Shown: positions 1 through 8,982, counted from the stretch's first letter. The stretch: 64,000 bases of DNA from Mycolicibacterium nivoides (GCF_003855255.1 NZ_CP034072.1:3092727-3156726), one strand, 5' to 3'. Notes: generated by a model from the sequence alone, not told the origin. Numbers and translations are program-made.

Positions 1-605
1 CGTTCCAGCCGCGGCTTGGCGTCGGCGCGCACTGCCCGTCGTTCTTCGTTGGAATCCGTGTTGTAGAGGAAGCATCCGTCGGGGGCTTCCTTGACGACGG
101 TCAGGGCGGCGTTGTACAGCCGGTCGGCATCCTCGGGACGTCCGGACCGCACGGCCAGATCGGCCAGCGATTCCCGCACGAGTTCGAGATTGATCCGTAC
201 CGGGCAGGAATCGTCGCCGTCGAAGCGTTCCAGCGCATCACTGAACCGTGTTTCGGCGTCGTTGAGTTTGCCTTCCAGGACAAGCAGATCGCCTTCGGCG
301 AAGGCGATGTTGCCGGGTTCGATCACCCCGAACGTTTTCAGCTTGTCGACGTCGAGGCGCAACGCCTCGATGTCGTGCTTGTCGAACGAGTCCACGGCCG
401 AATTGCCGACCATCACCACAGAGATCAGCCCGGCGACCACCAGCGCCAGTAGCGCGGCGACCGGCGCGGTGTAGAGGAAGAGGCGACGCCGCAGCCGCAG
501 CCGCCGCTGCGACGGGTTGAACCACGCCACCGTGCGGTGACGGGCGATCTGCAGCAGGTGGCGCAGGAACGGGAGGATCTGGTTCGGCTTTTGACGCAAC
601 ATCAT
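1..605 (-). CDS. TPR-like membrane protein, last gene of MoxR/VWA operon (3' end outside window)
   Basis: This is the distal gene of the leftward operon and runs off the left edge, so at least 201 residues are visible and the stop is not. The start ATG overlaps the stop of the upstream VWA gene (ATGA); a second in-frame ATG follows at once at 602. The N-terminus is basic and is followed by one membrane helix at about residues 46-66. The soluble part looks helical and carries tetratricopeptide-like features (a stretch around EGDLLVLEGKLNDAETRF, then a segment mentioning paired A/G/Y positions). Family knowledge: Bat-type MoxR operons often end in a TPR protein (BatC/BatE), which would fit a scaffold at the membrane. 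The function is inferred from position only. Confidence 0.75.
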   Translation of the reverse strand, partial: MMLRQKPNQILPFLRHLLQIARHRTVAWFNPSQRRLRLRRRLFLYTAPVAALLALVVAGLISVVMVGNSAVDSFDKHDIEALRLDVDKLKTFGVIEPGNIAFAEGDLLVLEGKLNDAETRFSDALERFDGDDSCPVRINLELVRESLADLAVRSGRPEDADRLYNAALTVVKEAPDGCFLYNTDSNEERRAVRADAKPRLE

Positions 606-1678
606 TGGGCCACCACGTCCTCTGCGGTGAGGTCGCTGCGGGACAACCGGTTACGCCGGACCTCGCGGACCATCAGCACCGCCTCGATCGACAGCAGTAC
701 CGCGCTGATCAACGCGAACACCCAATACCACTCGGTGCGCCCGACCAGCGGATCCTCACCACTACTGACCTCGCCGCCGTCGACCATGCCGCCCGAGGCG
801 ACCGGCGGCAGCACCGGCACGATCTCTTGGCCGGCCTCACGGTGAAAGTATTTGACGCCCAGGCTTTTCGCGATCTCCTGCAAGCGGGCTTCGTCGAGTC
901 CGGACCGGATGATCGCGCCGGTGGCCGGGTCGCCGAGATAGTTCTTGCGCCCGTTGGCGTAACTCTGCGGAATCGGCCCTCCGGCCGGGGTGCCGTATCC
1001 CAGCACGGCCCCGCCCTTGAAGAGATCCTCGGAGATGTCGAACGCGCCCGGCTTAGCCTGGTCGCCTTTGGCTCCGTCGCCGAAATAGAACACGATGCTC
1101 TTCGACTCGGGGTAGGCCTTCTTCGCCGCTTCGAGTTGTTCGCGCAGCAGATCATTCGCCGCTACCGGGTCGATGAAATTGTAGGAGTCATACGGCGTCA
1201 GGGAGTAGGCCGACAGGTTCTTGGCGTAGGCCTTGAAGCTGTCGGTGTCGGGCGAGAGGGGCCAGTTGACCTTCGCCTTGGTGGCGAACCCGATCATGCC
1301 GAACCGGGCCGTTCGGTACTTCTCCATCAGTGCGGCGATATCGGCGCGGATGCCCTCCATGCGCGCTTGCCCGTTGCCGTAATCGGGTATCCGCGAGGTC
1401 ACCGACCGGTCGACGACGAAGAACACGTTGATGTCGGAGACCGCCGCCCCGGCGGCCGACGCCTTGCGGTCGCCGTCATCGGCGGCACCGGGCCGAAACG
1501 CCGCCAGCACCAGCAGCAGGGCGGCGAATGTCAGTCCGAGCCAGCGCAATACGACGGGCCGGTAGCGGCCCGGGCTCGTACGCATCAGCAGTTGATAGAG
1601 GGTGAACACCCGAACGGCCACGATCAGGAAGGCCAGGATCGCGAGCAGGTAGACGGGCAGGACCGGGGCGAAGTTCAT
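602..1678 (-). CDS. VWA-domain membrane protein (BatA/BatB-like)
   Basis: The protein has 358 residues. Two membrane helices lie near the N-terminus (about residues 9-28 and 46-62) and one near the C-terminus, with a von Willebrand A domain between them. The MIDAS-like motif is DRSVT at residues 90-94, close to the usual DxSxS with Thr in the last place, so metal binding looks possible. The gene overlaps both neighbours by 4 bases (ATGA), which indicates translational coupling. Family knowledge: VWA proteins encoded beside MoxR ATPases and DUF58 proteins are thought to act with the ATPase in protein or metal-centre maturation and envelope stress. The exact role here is unknown. Confidence 0.85.
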   Translation of the reverse strand: MNFAPVLPVYLLAILAFLIVAVRVFTLYQLLMRTSPGRYRPVVLRWLGLTFAALLLVLAAFRPGAADDGDRKASAAGAAVSDINVFFVVDRSVTSRIPDYGNGQARMEGIRADIAALMEKYRTARFGMIGFATKAKVNWPLSPDTDSFKAYAKNLSAYSLTPYDSYNFIDPVAANDLLREQLEAAKKAYPESKSIVFYFGDGAKGDQAKPGAFDISEDLFKGGAVLGYGTPAGGPIPQSYANGRKNYLGDPATGAIIRSGLDEARLQEIAKSLGVKYFHREAGQEIVPVLPPVASGGMVDGGEVSSGEDPLVGRTEWYWVFALISAVLLSIEAVLMVREVRRNRLSRSDLTAEDVVAQ

Positions 1679-2757
1679 CGGCGCAACACCCCCAGCCCGA
1701 CCGACAGCGCCAGGGCCGCCACGACCGCGATCGCCAGGGGGATCGTCGGGATGTCGAAGTATCGCTTCGAGTCCTGATTGACCCCGAGGTACATCGGGAC
1801 CGGCGGATCCTGGTCGATCTTGTCGAGGGCGCCGTTGAGGATGTCGTTGGCGCCGTCGGAGGATCCGGTACCGGCCGGGTTGTAGAGGGAAAACCGGCCT
1901 TTGGTGGCCTCGGTCAGGGCGCGCAGGGAATCGTTGCCGGCCTGACTGATCTGGTCGACGTCGGCCCGCGATACCGCGTTGATCTGGATCCCTTGACGCT
2001 GTGCCATGGCCAGCACCTGAGACTGGTCATAGAGGGAGGGCCGCTTTTCGCCGTCAGCGCGGAACTTGCTGTAGCCGAGGTAGACGAGCTGGCGGCGGTG
2101 AGAACCGCTGCTGGGCCCGAATCCCGAAAGGCACATGGCGAGAGTGTCTTCGAGGCTCGGCGCGTAGTCGGCGTACTTGATCGGCCGGGCGAACGCCTCG
2201 AGTCCGGCGGACAGTTCGAGTTTCTGCTCCACCGGCACCTTCTGGTGGGTGTCGAGTTTCTGCTGAATCCCGGCCAGGCCGGCGAAGTAACGCATCCGTT
2301 GCTCGGCATAGGCACTGTCGCGGGTGATCGGCAGCGCCCGCAGGTTCTGGGAGGTGATCCCGAACGAGGTATTGGTGGCGCCCTTGGCCTTCTCGGCCCA
2401 GTAGTTCAGGAAATCGGCGGTGGTCGGGTCGTTGACGGGCTGCCCGACACACAACATGATGTCGCGGGGGTACGCCGCGTCGTAGCCGTCGTTGGCCGAG
2501 GCGAGTTTGGCGGGCCGGGCCGCGGCGACGATGGCGCCAAGGAAGGCGATGGCCACCATCGATCCCACGACAGCCATCGAGATCAGGTAGATGCGTTGCA
2601 CCCGAGCGAACTCGGGCAGCCGCGTCAGGCGGCTGACGTTGGCCAGCGGACGCATCCGCCGTTGCGCCTTGGCCACTGGCAGCCGCCAGGCGATGAGCAC
2701 GGCAATGGCAAGGCCCAGCACACCGACGATGAGCAGCCAGCTCCATCTCAGGTCCAT
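1675..2757 (-). CDS. VWA-like membrane protein, second of the pair
   Basis: The protein has 360 residues. It starts with a membrane helix (about residues 7-24), has a second helix around 58-80 and ends with a third helix just before a short basic tail. The central part (IMLCVGQPVNDP region, about residues 100-310) occupies the place of the VWA domain in the neighbouring gene. No canonical DxSxS MIDAS is visible, so this copy may be a degenerate VWA fold that does not bind metal. It overlaps the upstream gene by 10 bases and the downstream gene by 4. It probably forms a membrane complex with the next gene product, as BatA/BatB-type pairs are thought to do; that is inference. Confidence 0.75.
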   Translation of the reverse strand: MDLRWSWLLIVGVLGLAIAVLIAWRLPVAKAQRRMRPLANVSRLTRLPEFARVQRIYLISMAVVGSMVAIAFLGAIVAAARPAKLASANDGYDAAYPRDIMLCVGQPVNDPTTADFLNYWAEKAKGATNTSFGITSQNLRALPITRDSAYAEQRMRYFAGLAGIQQKLDTHQKVPVEQKLELSAGLEAFARPIKYADYAPSLEDTLAMCLSGFGPSSGSHRRQLVYLGYSKFRADGEKRPSLYDQSQVLAMAQRQGIQINAVSRADVDQISQAGNDSLRALTEATKGRFSLYNPAGTGSSDGANDILNGALDKIDQDPPVPMYLGVNQDSKRYFDIPTIPLAIAVVAALALSVGLGVLRR

Positions 2758-3224
2758 GCGTGGATCAACTCCTCGGCCGAGCGTCCCAAAGCCAGTACGT
2801 CAGCGCGGGATTCGGGGTTGAACTGGGCGTCGTGCAGGACCGTCAGCAGCGGGACGGCATCGGACAGCTCACCCTGGGCGAGGTGGTCGGTCAGCAGGTT
2901 CTTCGCGTACACCCCGGTGCGCAGGTACAGGAAGCTGCGCAGGGTGTGGTTGTAGGCGGTGGCGGCGCCTTCCCGCGACAGCTCACGTCGGCCGTAGCGC
3001 GCGGTGGTCTCTTCGATCGCCCGGGTGAACCGGCGCCGGGTCAGCTGGGCATGCCAGTCACGCAGGACGGGGATGGACCGCAACCGCTGCGGCGGCAGCG
3101 TCCAGATCACCACGCCGGCGCACCAGGCGACCAGCGCGACGAGGATCACCGCGGCCAGCACCAGCCACCAACCCGACGGGGCCAGCGGTCCGCCGATGAA
3201 CCTCAGCAGGTCATCACCGGGCAT
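2748..3224 (-). CDS. small membrane protein of the MoxR operon
   Basis: The protein has 158 residues. One membrane helix lies near the N-terminus (about residues 18-43, rich in Val, Leu and Ala), followed by a basic helical domain with repeated Arg residues. It overlaps the DUF58 gene upstream by 11 bases and the VWA-like gene downstream by 10. Similar small membrane proteins (DUF4381-like in other phyla) sit between DUF58 and VWA genes in MoxR operons. No catalytic motif is visible. The role is assigned by operon position only. Confidence 0.75.
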   Translation of the reverse strand: MPGDDLLRFIGGPLAPSGWWLVLAAVILVALVAWCAGVVIWTLPPQRLRSIPVLRDWHAQLTRRRFTRAIEETTARYGRRELSREGAATAYNHTLRSFLYLRTGVYAKNLLTDHLAQGELSDAVPLLTVLHDAQFNPESRADVLALGRSAEELIHAWT

Positions 3225-4086
3225 TGCTGTACACCTCCGTCAGATGCGTGATCCGGTTCCGGACTTCGGCACTGCCGCCGATCCGGACGAAAGGCACTGC
3301 CATCCTTTCGAAGAACCGGTCGAGCTCGGCCATCCGCTGTTGTTCAGCGCGGCGATAGGCGTCGACCACGGACTGACCCAACGTGGTACCGTCGGGGATG
3401 AACCGCCCGGTTCCCACGTCGTACCCGTCCATCTCCCCTTGGTCGGCGCCGACAGCCGGCATGTCCGAGATCGCCACCCACAGCAGCTCGTGGCGCCCGG
3501 CCAGCCGCTTGACGGCTTCCTCAAGTTCGGCGGAGATCTCGGGCTCGTCGGCGATGACGACCGTCAACAGCCGCGACCGGTGGCTGTGCGCCACGTAGTT
3601 CAGCTGGGTGATGATGCGGCTTTCCCCGACGTCACCGACGCCGTGGGCCGCGAACTGCTCGAGCATCCCCTCAATGTGGTTCTCCCCCTTGCGGCTTCGC
3701 ACCGCGGCGCTGCCGCGGGCATCCCCGTAGACCATGCCGAGCTCATCGGAACGGCTCATGCTGATCATCCCGATCACACCGGCCACCACACCGGCGATGT
3801 CGCGCTTGAACTCACCGCTGGGCGCCAGCGCCGACATGTTCCTGCCCGTGTCGCACACCAGCAGGATCTTGTGGTGCTTCTCGGTGACGAACTTGGTGAC
3901 CAGCGTGTCGTTGGAACGCGCCGAGGCCTTCCAGTTGATGTCGCGGATGTCGTCGCCGGGCACGTACGGACGCAGATCGTCGAACTCCAGCGTGCGGGTG
4001 TGCAGCAACGCGTGCTTACCGCCTTGCAGCATGCTGCGGCTGACGTTGCCGAAGAACTGCCGCGAACGGTTGAGGTGCCTGCCCAT
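3214..4086 (-). CDS. DUF58 domain protein
   Basis: The protein has 290 residues and no membrane segment. The DUF58 signature is clear at about residues 25-60, with LRPYVPGDDIRDINWKASAR and then KFVTEKHHKI. A VWA-like segment follows with DTGRNM in the MIDAS position, which is degenerate. The start ATG lies 7 bases after the moxR stop and the 3' end overlaps the next gene by 11 bases. Family knowledge: DUF58 proteins are constant partners of MoxR ATPases. It probably links the ATPase to the VWA membrane proteins encoded downstream, which is inference. Confidence 0.93.
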   Translation of the reverse strand: MGRHLNRSRQFFGNVSRSMLQGGKHALLHTRTLEFDDLRPYVPGDDIRDINWKASARSNDTLVTKFVTEKHHKILLVCDTGRNMSALAPSGEFKRDIAGVVAGVIGMISMSRSDELGMVYGDARGSAAVRSRKGENHIEGMLEQFAAHGVGDVGESRIITQLNYVAHSHRSRLLTVVIADEPEISAELEEAVKRLAGRHELLWVAISDMPAVGADQGEMDGYDVGTGRFIPDGTTLGQSVVDAYRRAEQQRMAELDRFFERMAVPFVRIGGSAEVRNRITHLTEVYSNAR

Positions 4087-4093
4087 CGCCGGA

Positions 4094-5140
4094 CTATCCG
4101 GGGACCGGGACCGCTTGCAGCACCTGATCGATCACGGACTCCGGGGTGACCTTGGCGCTGACTGCCTCGAATCCCAGGATGAGTCGGTGTCGCAACACCC
4201 GATAGGCCACCTTGTGGATATCCGGCGGCAGAACGTGATTGCGGCCGGCGATCAGCGCAGCGGCGCGCGCCGCGTTGACGAAGGCGATCGTGGCGCGCGG
4301 GCTGGCACCGTACTCGATGACGCGGGCCACCTCGGGGCGCAGGAACTGCTGCGGCTCGCGGGTGACGTGGACGAGCCGGCTGACGTACTGCATCAACACC
4401 GGGTCCATGTGCACGTTGCGAGTCGTGACCTGCAGCCGCCGAATGGTTCCCAGGTCGACGACCGGACGCGGTACACCCGTGCGGTCGTACACCCCGCGGT
4501 CTCTGCGCTGCAGCACTTCGACCTCTTCCTCGGGGGTCGGGTAGCGCAGCACCTCTTTGAGCATGAACCGGTCGGTCTGGGCTTCCGACAGCGGATAGGT
4601 GCCCTCCTGGTCGACGGGGTTCTGCGTGGCGATCACCAGGAACGGCTCGGGCAGCGCGTATGTCGTTCCCGCGATGGTGGTTTGACGTTCCTCCATCGCT
4701 TCGAGCATGGCGCTCTGCGATTTGGAGCTGGAGCGGTTGATCTCGTCGAGCAGCACGATGTTGGCGTGTACGGGACCCAGCTGAGTCTTGAACTCCCCCG
4801 TGGTCACGTCGTAGATCTGGGTGCCCAGGATGTCGCTGGGCAGCAGGTCCGGCGTGCACTGGATCCGCTGGAAAGTGCCGGCGATCGCGTCCGAGAGGGT
4901 GCGCGCTGCTGTGGTTTTCGCCAGCCCCGGCACGCTTTCGAGCAGGATGTGTCCGCCGCCGAGCAGGCCGATCAGCAGTGTCTCGCGCAGTTGCTCCTGC
5001 CCGACCACCTTGGCGCCGAAGGCATAGCCGATCTCGCGCACCGCCTGCAGGGCGAGTTGCAGTTCCTGGTTACCGGGCTGGACCCGGTTGGTCAGTGTCG
5101 TCCGTTCCCCCGCATCCACGCCGGGCTGTTGAAGCTCCAA
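4094..5140 (-). CDS. MoxR-family AAA+ ATPase
   Basis: The protein has 348 residues, a normal length for MoxR. The Walker A region is at about residues 69-77 (ESVPGLAKTT), Walker B at about 128-134 (IVLLDEINRS), sensor 1 follows (IATQNPVDQEGTYPL), and the C-terminal lid has the usual basic positions (RHRLILGFEA). Family knowledge: MoxR ATPases act as chaperone-like remodelling machines working with VWA proteins. The gene follows the last of three paralogous membrane proteins by 3 bases and precedes DUF58 by 7, so it is inside one operon. Mycobacteria carry several moxR paralogues and I cannot say which one this is. Confidence 0.95.
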   Translation of the reverse strand: MELQQPGVDAGERTTLTNRVQPGNQELQLALQAVREIGYAFGAKVVGQEQLRETLLIGLLGGGHILLESVPGLAKTTAARTLSDAIAGTFQRIQCTPDLLPSDILGTQIYDVTTGEFKTQLGPVHANIVLLDEINRSSSKSQSAMLEAMEERQTTIAGTTYALPEPFLVIATQNPVDQEGTYPLSEAQTDRFMLKEVLRYPTPEEEVEVLQRRDRGVYDRTGVPRPVVDLGTIRRLQVTTRNVHMDPVLMQYVSRLVHVTREPQQFLRPEVARVIEYGASPRATIAFVNAARAAALIAGRNHVLPPDIHKVAYRVLRHRLILGFEAVSAKVTPESVIDQVLQAVPVPG

Positions 5141-5143
5141 TTT

Positions 5144-6421
5144 TCAGTAACCCTTCTCGTAGGTGTAGGTCGGGGGATTCTTGGTGAGATCGACGTAGCC
5201 GCCCATGCTGACCCGCACGGTCTCGTCGTTGATGTTGAACATCGGCTCGGTGGACTGCGCCGACAACTTCATGTCGACGGCACCGCTGACCTCTGCGTGA
5301 CCACTGAGCCCCTCGCCGAAGACTTGCGTCGGCATCCGCAGCGTCACCTTGTCGGTGTTGGTCGGTGCGGTCCAACGGGCGGTGCCGTCGGTCAGGCCGT
5401 AGGCGGCGCGGGTGGCGTCCATGGGGCAGTTGGGCGGTGCCAGAGAAGTCGATTTGGCGCACTCGGTCATGGCGTCCAGGATCGCCTTGTCGGCCGCTTC
5501 CTTACCCTCGTCGCTGACTTCGAGCTCGTAGTCGGCGTTCTCTTCGGGTTGCTTGTAGGAGGCGCCGGACTGCAGGTAGGAATCCCGGCGGTATTTCAGG
5601 GTGATGTTCGGGTTCGAGGTGCTCACCTCGATCGCGCCGGGAAAGAGGTAGGCGATGCCGGACGACGGCAGCTGCTTGCCGAAAATGCTGAACGAATCCA
5701 GCAGCGCTGTCGACCCTTTGGCTTTCTCTTTCTCGAAATTCAGTGCGTAGGTCGGGTATTCGACCTTGTAGGTACCGTCGCCAGCCTGTTTGACGGGGAT
5801 TTCCTGGTCGACGGCCTCATCGCCGAAGTTGGCCAGCACATGCACCGAGGTGGAATCCTCGCCGAGGATCTTGATGTCGGTGATCGGCATCTTCTCTATC
5901 TGCTTCTTGAGCACCTCGTCGGTGAGGTAGGTCTTGTCGGGAGGTTCGTTGATCCCGAACGACAGCGCCTTGTCGGCGTCGCCTTTCGCCAGCGCCTTCA
6001 GGTAACCCTCGACCGCACCGCTGGCGGTCGTGGCATCCGTGCTGGATTGACCGACGACCACGATGATCCCGACCACCACCGCGACCACGAGCACCACGGC
6101 GCCGGCGATCATGCCGAACAGCTTGCGGCGGTTCTTGGGTGGGGTGCCGGCGTAGGACGGCGGTTCGAAGGACGGGGGCCCGAACGCCGGTGCTACGGCC
6201 GGAAAAGGCGCATTCCCTGGCGGATTCGGGTATCCGCCGCCCGAGAACGGCGGAGCACCTGACGGTGGGGCACCGGACGCCGGGCCGCCGAAGCCGCCGC
6301 CGGCCGGTCCTGGCGAGAACGGTCCGGGGGCCGGCGACTGCGGATGCGCCGGAGGCGGAAAGCCTTGCGGCGGCTGAGATGCATCGCCGCCGATGGGATT
6401 GTCTCCCCCGAAGTTGGTCAC
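5144..6421 (-). CDS. Pro/Gly-rich membrane-anchored protein, paralogue 3 of 3
   Basis: The protein has 425 residues. A cytoplasmic tail of about 100 residues is rich in Pro, Gly and Ala; one membrane helix follows (about residues 123-145), then a large outside part. The first outside domain resembles the NTF2-like/DUF4878 fold (YLKALAKGDADKAL, then LTDEVLKKQIEKMPITDI). A second domain has a Cys pair in a CAKSTSLAPPNCP stretch. The two genes upstream encode the same architecture with the same landmarks, so this is a tandem triplication. It lies 3 bases before moxR. It may be a cell-envelope client or sensor of the MoxR/VWA complex; no function is known to me. Confidence 0.85.
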   Translation of the reverse strand: MTNFGGDNPIGGDASQPPQGFPPPAHPQSPAPGPFSPGPAGGGFGGPASGAPPSGAPPFSGGGYPNPPGNAPFPAVAPAFGPPSFEPPSYAGTPPKNRRKLFGMIAGAVVLVVAVVVGIIVVVGQSSTDATTASGAVEGYLKALAKGDADKALSFGINEPPDKTYLTDEVLKKQIEKMPITDIKILGEDSTSVHVLANFGDEAVDQEIPVKQAGDGTYKVEYPTYALNFEKEKAKGSTALLDSFSIFGKQLPSSGIAYLFPGAIEVSTSNPNITLKYRRDSYLQSGASYKQPEENADYELEVSDEGKEAADKAILDAMTECAKSTSLAPPNCPMDATRAAYGLTDGTARWTAPTNTDKVTLRMPTQVFGEGLSGHAEVSGAVDMKLSAQSTEPMFNINDETVRVSMGGYVDLTKNPPTYTYEKGY

Positions 6422-6449
6422 GGCGTCTCCCGGTCGGTCGGCGTCATCT

Positions 6450-7580
6450 TCACCTGTTCAAGGCCACTTTCGGCGGTTGCACGCCGATGTTCACCTCGAC
6501 CTGGTCCGAGATGCTGATGGAGTTGTCGATGACCCGCCCGGTCGTCTTCTCGTTGGCGGTGAAGGGAACGTTAAGGCCGCCCACCTGCACCACGGTGGTG
6601 TGATCGGGAAGCCGGAAAATATCCGGGGGCAAGTCGACCGGGCCGCGCACCCGCATCGTGCTCATGTCGTAGGTGTTGGTCCAGGTGCCGGTGATGATAT
6701 CGCCGCACCCGGTGTGATCACCCGGGTTGAAACACTTGTTGATCCAGGCCAGTACCGCGTCCTGCGCGGCTTTGAGGCCATCGGGGCCCATCGAGAACTT
6801 CGGCTCGACCCCCGTGTCCTTGAGCGCGGAGACATCGTCGAGCGTGGTCGGTGGCAGTTCGTTGACCTTGACATACGGGGTGGCCGTGCCCATTTCGAGG
6901 TAGCCGGGAAAAACGTAGAAGTGGCGGCTCTGCGGCAGCGGCTTGCCGAACACCGTCAACGCCTCGGCCGCCTCAGGATCCCCGTATCCGTGGATCTCTT
7001 CGGTGGTGGCATCGACGAACGCCGCCGAGAGCTTCCACTGGTTGTCGACCACGACCATGTCGAGTTTTCCTTCGGTGCGCTGTCCACCGAACTTCGCCGC
7101 AACCTTGACCGCGGCAGTCCGCTTGTCGGCGTCGGGTTTCCGGTCCGCCTCCCCGATCACCTCGACCTCGGTGATGGGCAACTTGTCCAGCTGCTTCTTC
7201 AAGATGTCATCGGTCAGAAGGTCGGTGGTCGCCGGTTGAGTGGCGCTGAGGTCGAGTGCCGCCTGCGCGTCGCCCCGCGACAGGGCTTCCATGTAGGCCT
7301 TGGCGACTTCCGTCGGCGAGCCGTTGGGATTGAAACTGACGCCCTCATCGCCGCTGCCCATCAGGAACGCCACGATGACGCCGATCACCGTGAGAACGGC
7401 CACGGTCGCCGCGGCGGTGATGATCAGTGGTTTACGGTTCTTGGCCGGCCGCGGCTTCGGGTCGCCGGGTGGGGCCGAAGGACCACCCCAATGCGGTTGC
7501 GGCGGCGGCTGGTTGAACTGTGGAGGCGGCGGGGCACCCCGTGTCGCGTCTTGCCCGGGCCAGTTCGAGAAGTTCGTCAC
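6450..7580 (-). CDS. Pro-rich membrane-anchored protein, paralogue 2 of 3
   Basis: The protein has 376 residues. It has a shorter Pro-rich tail (about 48 residues), one membrane helix near residues 50-72, and the same outside plan as its neighbours: an NTF2-like segment (YMEALSRGDAQAALDL, then LTDDILKKQLDKLPITEV) and a C-terminal domain. A Cys pair is kept, but in a diverged context (KCFNPGDHTGCG). It is the most diverged of the three copies. It is 16 bases downstream of paralogue 1 and 28 bases upstream of paralogue 3, so the three are cotranscribed. Confidence 0.85.
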   Translation of the reverse strand: MTNFSNWPGQDATRGAPPPPQFNQPPPQPHWGGPSAPPGDPKPRPAKNRKPLIITAAATVAVLTVIGVIVAFLMGSGDEGVSFNPNGSPTEVAKAYMEALSRGDAQAALDLSATQPATTDLLTDDILKKQLDKLPITEVEVIGEADRKPDADKRTAAVKVAAKFGGQRTEGKLDMVVVDNQWKLSAAFVDATTEEIHGYGDPEAAEALTVFGKPLPQSRHFYVFPGYLEMGTATPYVKVNELPPTTLDDVSALKDTGVEPKFSMGPDGLKAAQDAVLAWINKCFNPGDHTGCGDIITGTWTNTYDMSTMRVRGPVDLPPDIFRLPDHTTVVQVGGLNVPFTANEKTTGRVIDNSISISDQVEVNIGVQPPKVALNR

Positions 7581-7596
7581 GTTGGTTTCTCCCCGC

Positions 7597-8898
7597 TCAG
7601 GCTCTGTCGAAATCGACGACGGGCGGGTTCTGGGTCATGTCGGCGTTGCCGAAGACGGACGCCAAGAACGTCCCGGTTTCGGTCTCACCCGACTGGGTGC
7701 GGACCGAGATACCGAATTCGGCGTTGCCGATGATCATGACCTTGCCCGTCTTCGGGTCCATGAAGTTGATGGTGACGGCTTCGAGGTCGGACGGCGCTGT
7801 CCATTTCGCGGAGTCGGCCACGAAATCGGACCGAGCGGCCTTGTTCGGGCATTTCGGCGGTTCGAGACTGGTGCTCTCGGCGCACTTGTCCAACGCCTTC
7901 TTCAACTCGTCGCGCACCATCTGACGGCCGTTGTCGCTGACCTTGACCTCGGGATAGACCACTCTGCTCATGGTCGAGATCTCGTACAGAGTCGGGTCGG
8001 CGTTGCCCACTGCCGGCGAATTGCCGACCTCCAGAGCCGGGTTCGAACTACCCAATTCGACCAGCCCGGGGAACACGTACGCCTTGCCGCTCTTGGGGAC
8101 AGGCTTATCCCAGACCGTGATGGTCTTGGCCAGACCGGGATTCATGTCCTGGATCTTGAATTCGACTGACATCGCCGCCGATTTGAGTTTCCAGCCCTCG
8201 CCGGGTGGGGGTTTCTCCAGCACGATGCGCTCGTCGCTGTCAATACCGCCGACCTTGGCGATCACGTGCACCATGGCACCGCCGTTGGTCGTCGGGATGT
8301 CACCGAGAATCTTGACGTCGGTGATGGGGAACTTCTCCATCTGCTGCTTGAGGATCTCGTCGGTGAGCATCGAGGTATCCGGCGGTTGATCGCGGCCCAG
8401 CGCCAACGCCGCCTTGGCATCGCCACGCTGCAACGCCTCCAGATAGGCCGATACCGCCTCACTGGCTTTACCCGTGCCGCCGTCGTTCTCGCCGCCGCTG
8501 AACACCACGATGCCACCGACGATCAGCGCGACCGCCAAGACGCCGGCACCCGTGCCGAGCAGGATCCGCCGGCCTCGCTTGGTGGACGGGAGTCTCAGGA
8601 ATGGTTTGCGCGCGGGCTTGGGGGTCGGCATCGGCAGGTATCCCGGGGGACCGGAAGGTTGCCCGGTGAACGGCGGCTGGTTGCCGAACTGGCCGGGCTG
8701 CGATGGTCCGGCGCCCCACTGCGGCGGAGGCGGTGGTGGCGGCAGCGGGGTGCCGAACTGCTGCCCACCGGTGGGTGCCTGCGGATACTGCGGGCCGGGG
8801 CCCCCACCCCATCCGGGCTGTCGCGGGGGCTGGTTCTGCGGGCCGGGACCTGGTTGACCACCGAACGGATTGGGACCGCCGAAGCCCCCGCCCGTCAC
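7597..8898 (-). CDS. Pro/Gly-rich membrane-anchored protein, paralogue 1 of 3 (first gene of operon)
   Basis: The protein has 433 residues. A long Pro/Gly/Gln-rich cytoplasmic tail (about 105 residues) is followed by a basic patch, a membrane helix (about residues 112-132) and the conserved outside part (YLEALQRGDAKAALALG, then LTDEILKQQMEKFPITDV). The second domain carries the Cys pair as CAESTSLEPPKCP, close to that of paralogue 3. It is the first gene of the leftward nine-gene operon, with a 279-base divergent intergenic region upstream. The disordered cytoplasmic tail could be a docking site for the MoxR complex; this is inference. Confidence 0.85.
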   Translation of the reverse strand: MTGGGFGGPNPFGGQPGPGPQNQPPRQPGWGGGPGPQYPQAPTGGQQFGTPLPPPPPPPQWGAGPSQPGQFGNQPPFTGQPSGPPGYLPMPTPKPARKPFLRLPSTKRGRRILLGTGAGVLAVALIVGGIVVFSGGENDGGTGKASEAVSAYLEALQRGDAKAALALGRDQPPDTSMLTDEILKQQMEKFPITDVKILGDIPTTNGGAMVHVIAKVGGIDSDERIVLEKPPPGEGWKLKSAAMSVEFKIQDMNPGLAKTITVWDKPVPKSGKAYVFPGLVELGSSNPALEVGNSPAVGNADPTLYEISTMSRVVYPEVKVSDNGRQMVRDELKKALDKCAESTSLEPPKCPNKAARSDFVADSAKWTAPSDLEAVTINFMDPKTGKVMIIGNAEFGISVRTQSGETETGTFLASVFGNADMTQNPPVVDFDRA

Positions 8899-8957
8899 AG
8901 GCTCATCCCCATAGCCAGCGTCGATCGCACCGCATCCCCCGAATCAATTCACTACCG

Positions 8958-8982
8958 ACCAGACCATCGCGTGGTGTCTGGT
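8958..8982. promoter_or_regulatory. inverted repeat upstream of the MoxR/VWA operon
   Basis: ACCAGAC and GTCTGGT form 7-base perfect arms separated by 11 bases, 60-84 bases upstream of the first operon gene. The spacing would place the arms on about the same face of the helix, so it is a candidate operator. The regulator is unknown and a hairpin in the leader is an alternative reading. Confidence 0.35.

Noticed and set aside
3734..6262. 842-codon open frame on the plus strand across moxR and the third paralogue gene
   Set aside because: It is the antisense shadow of well-supported genes in GC-rich DNA. It has no family match and no ribosome site.
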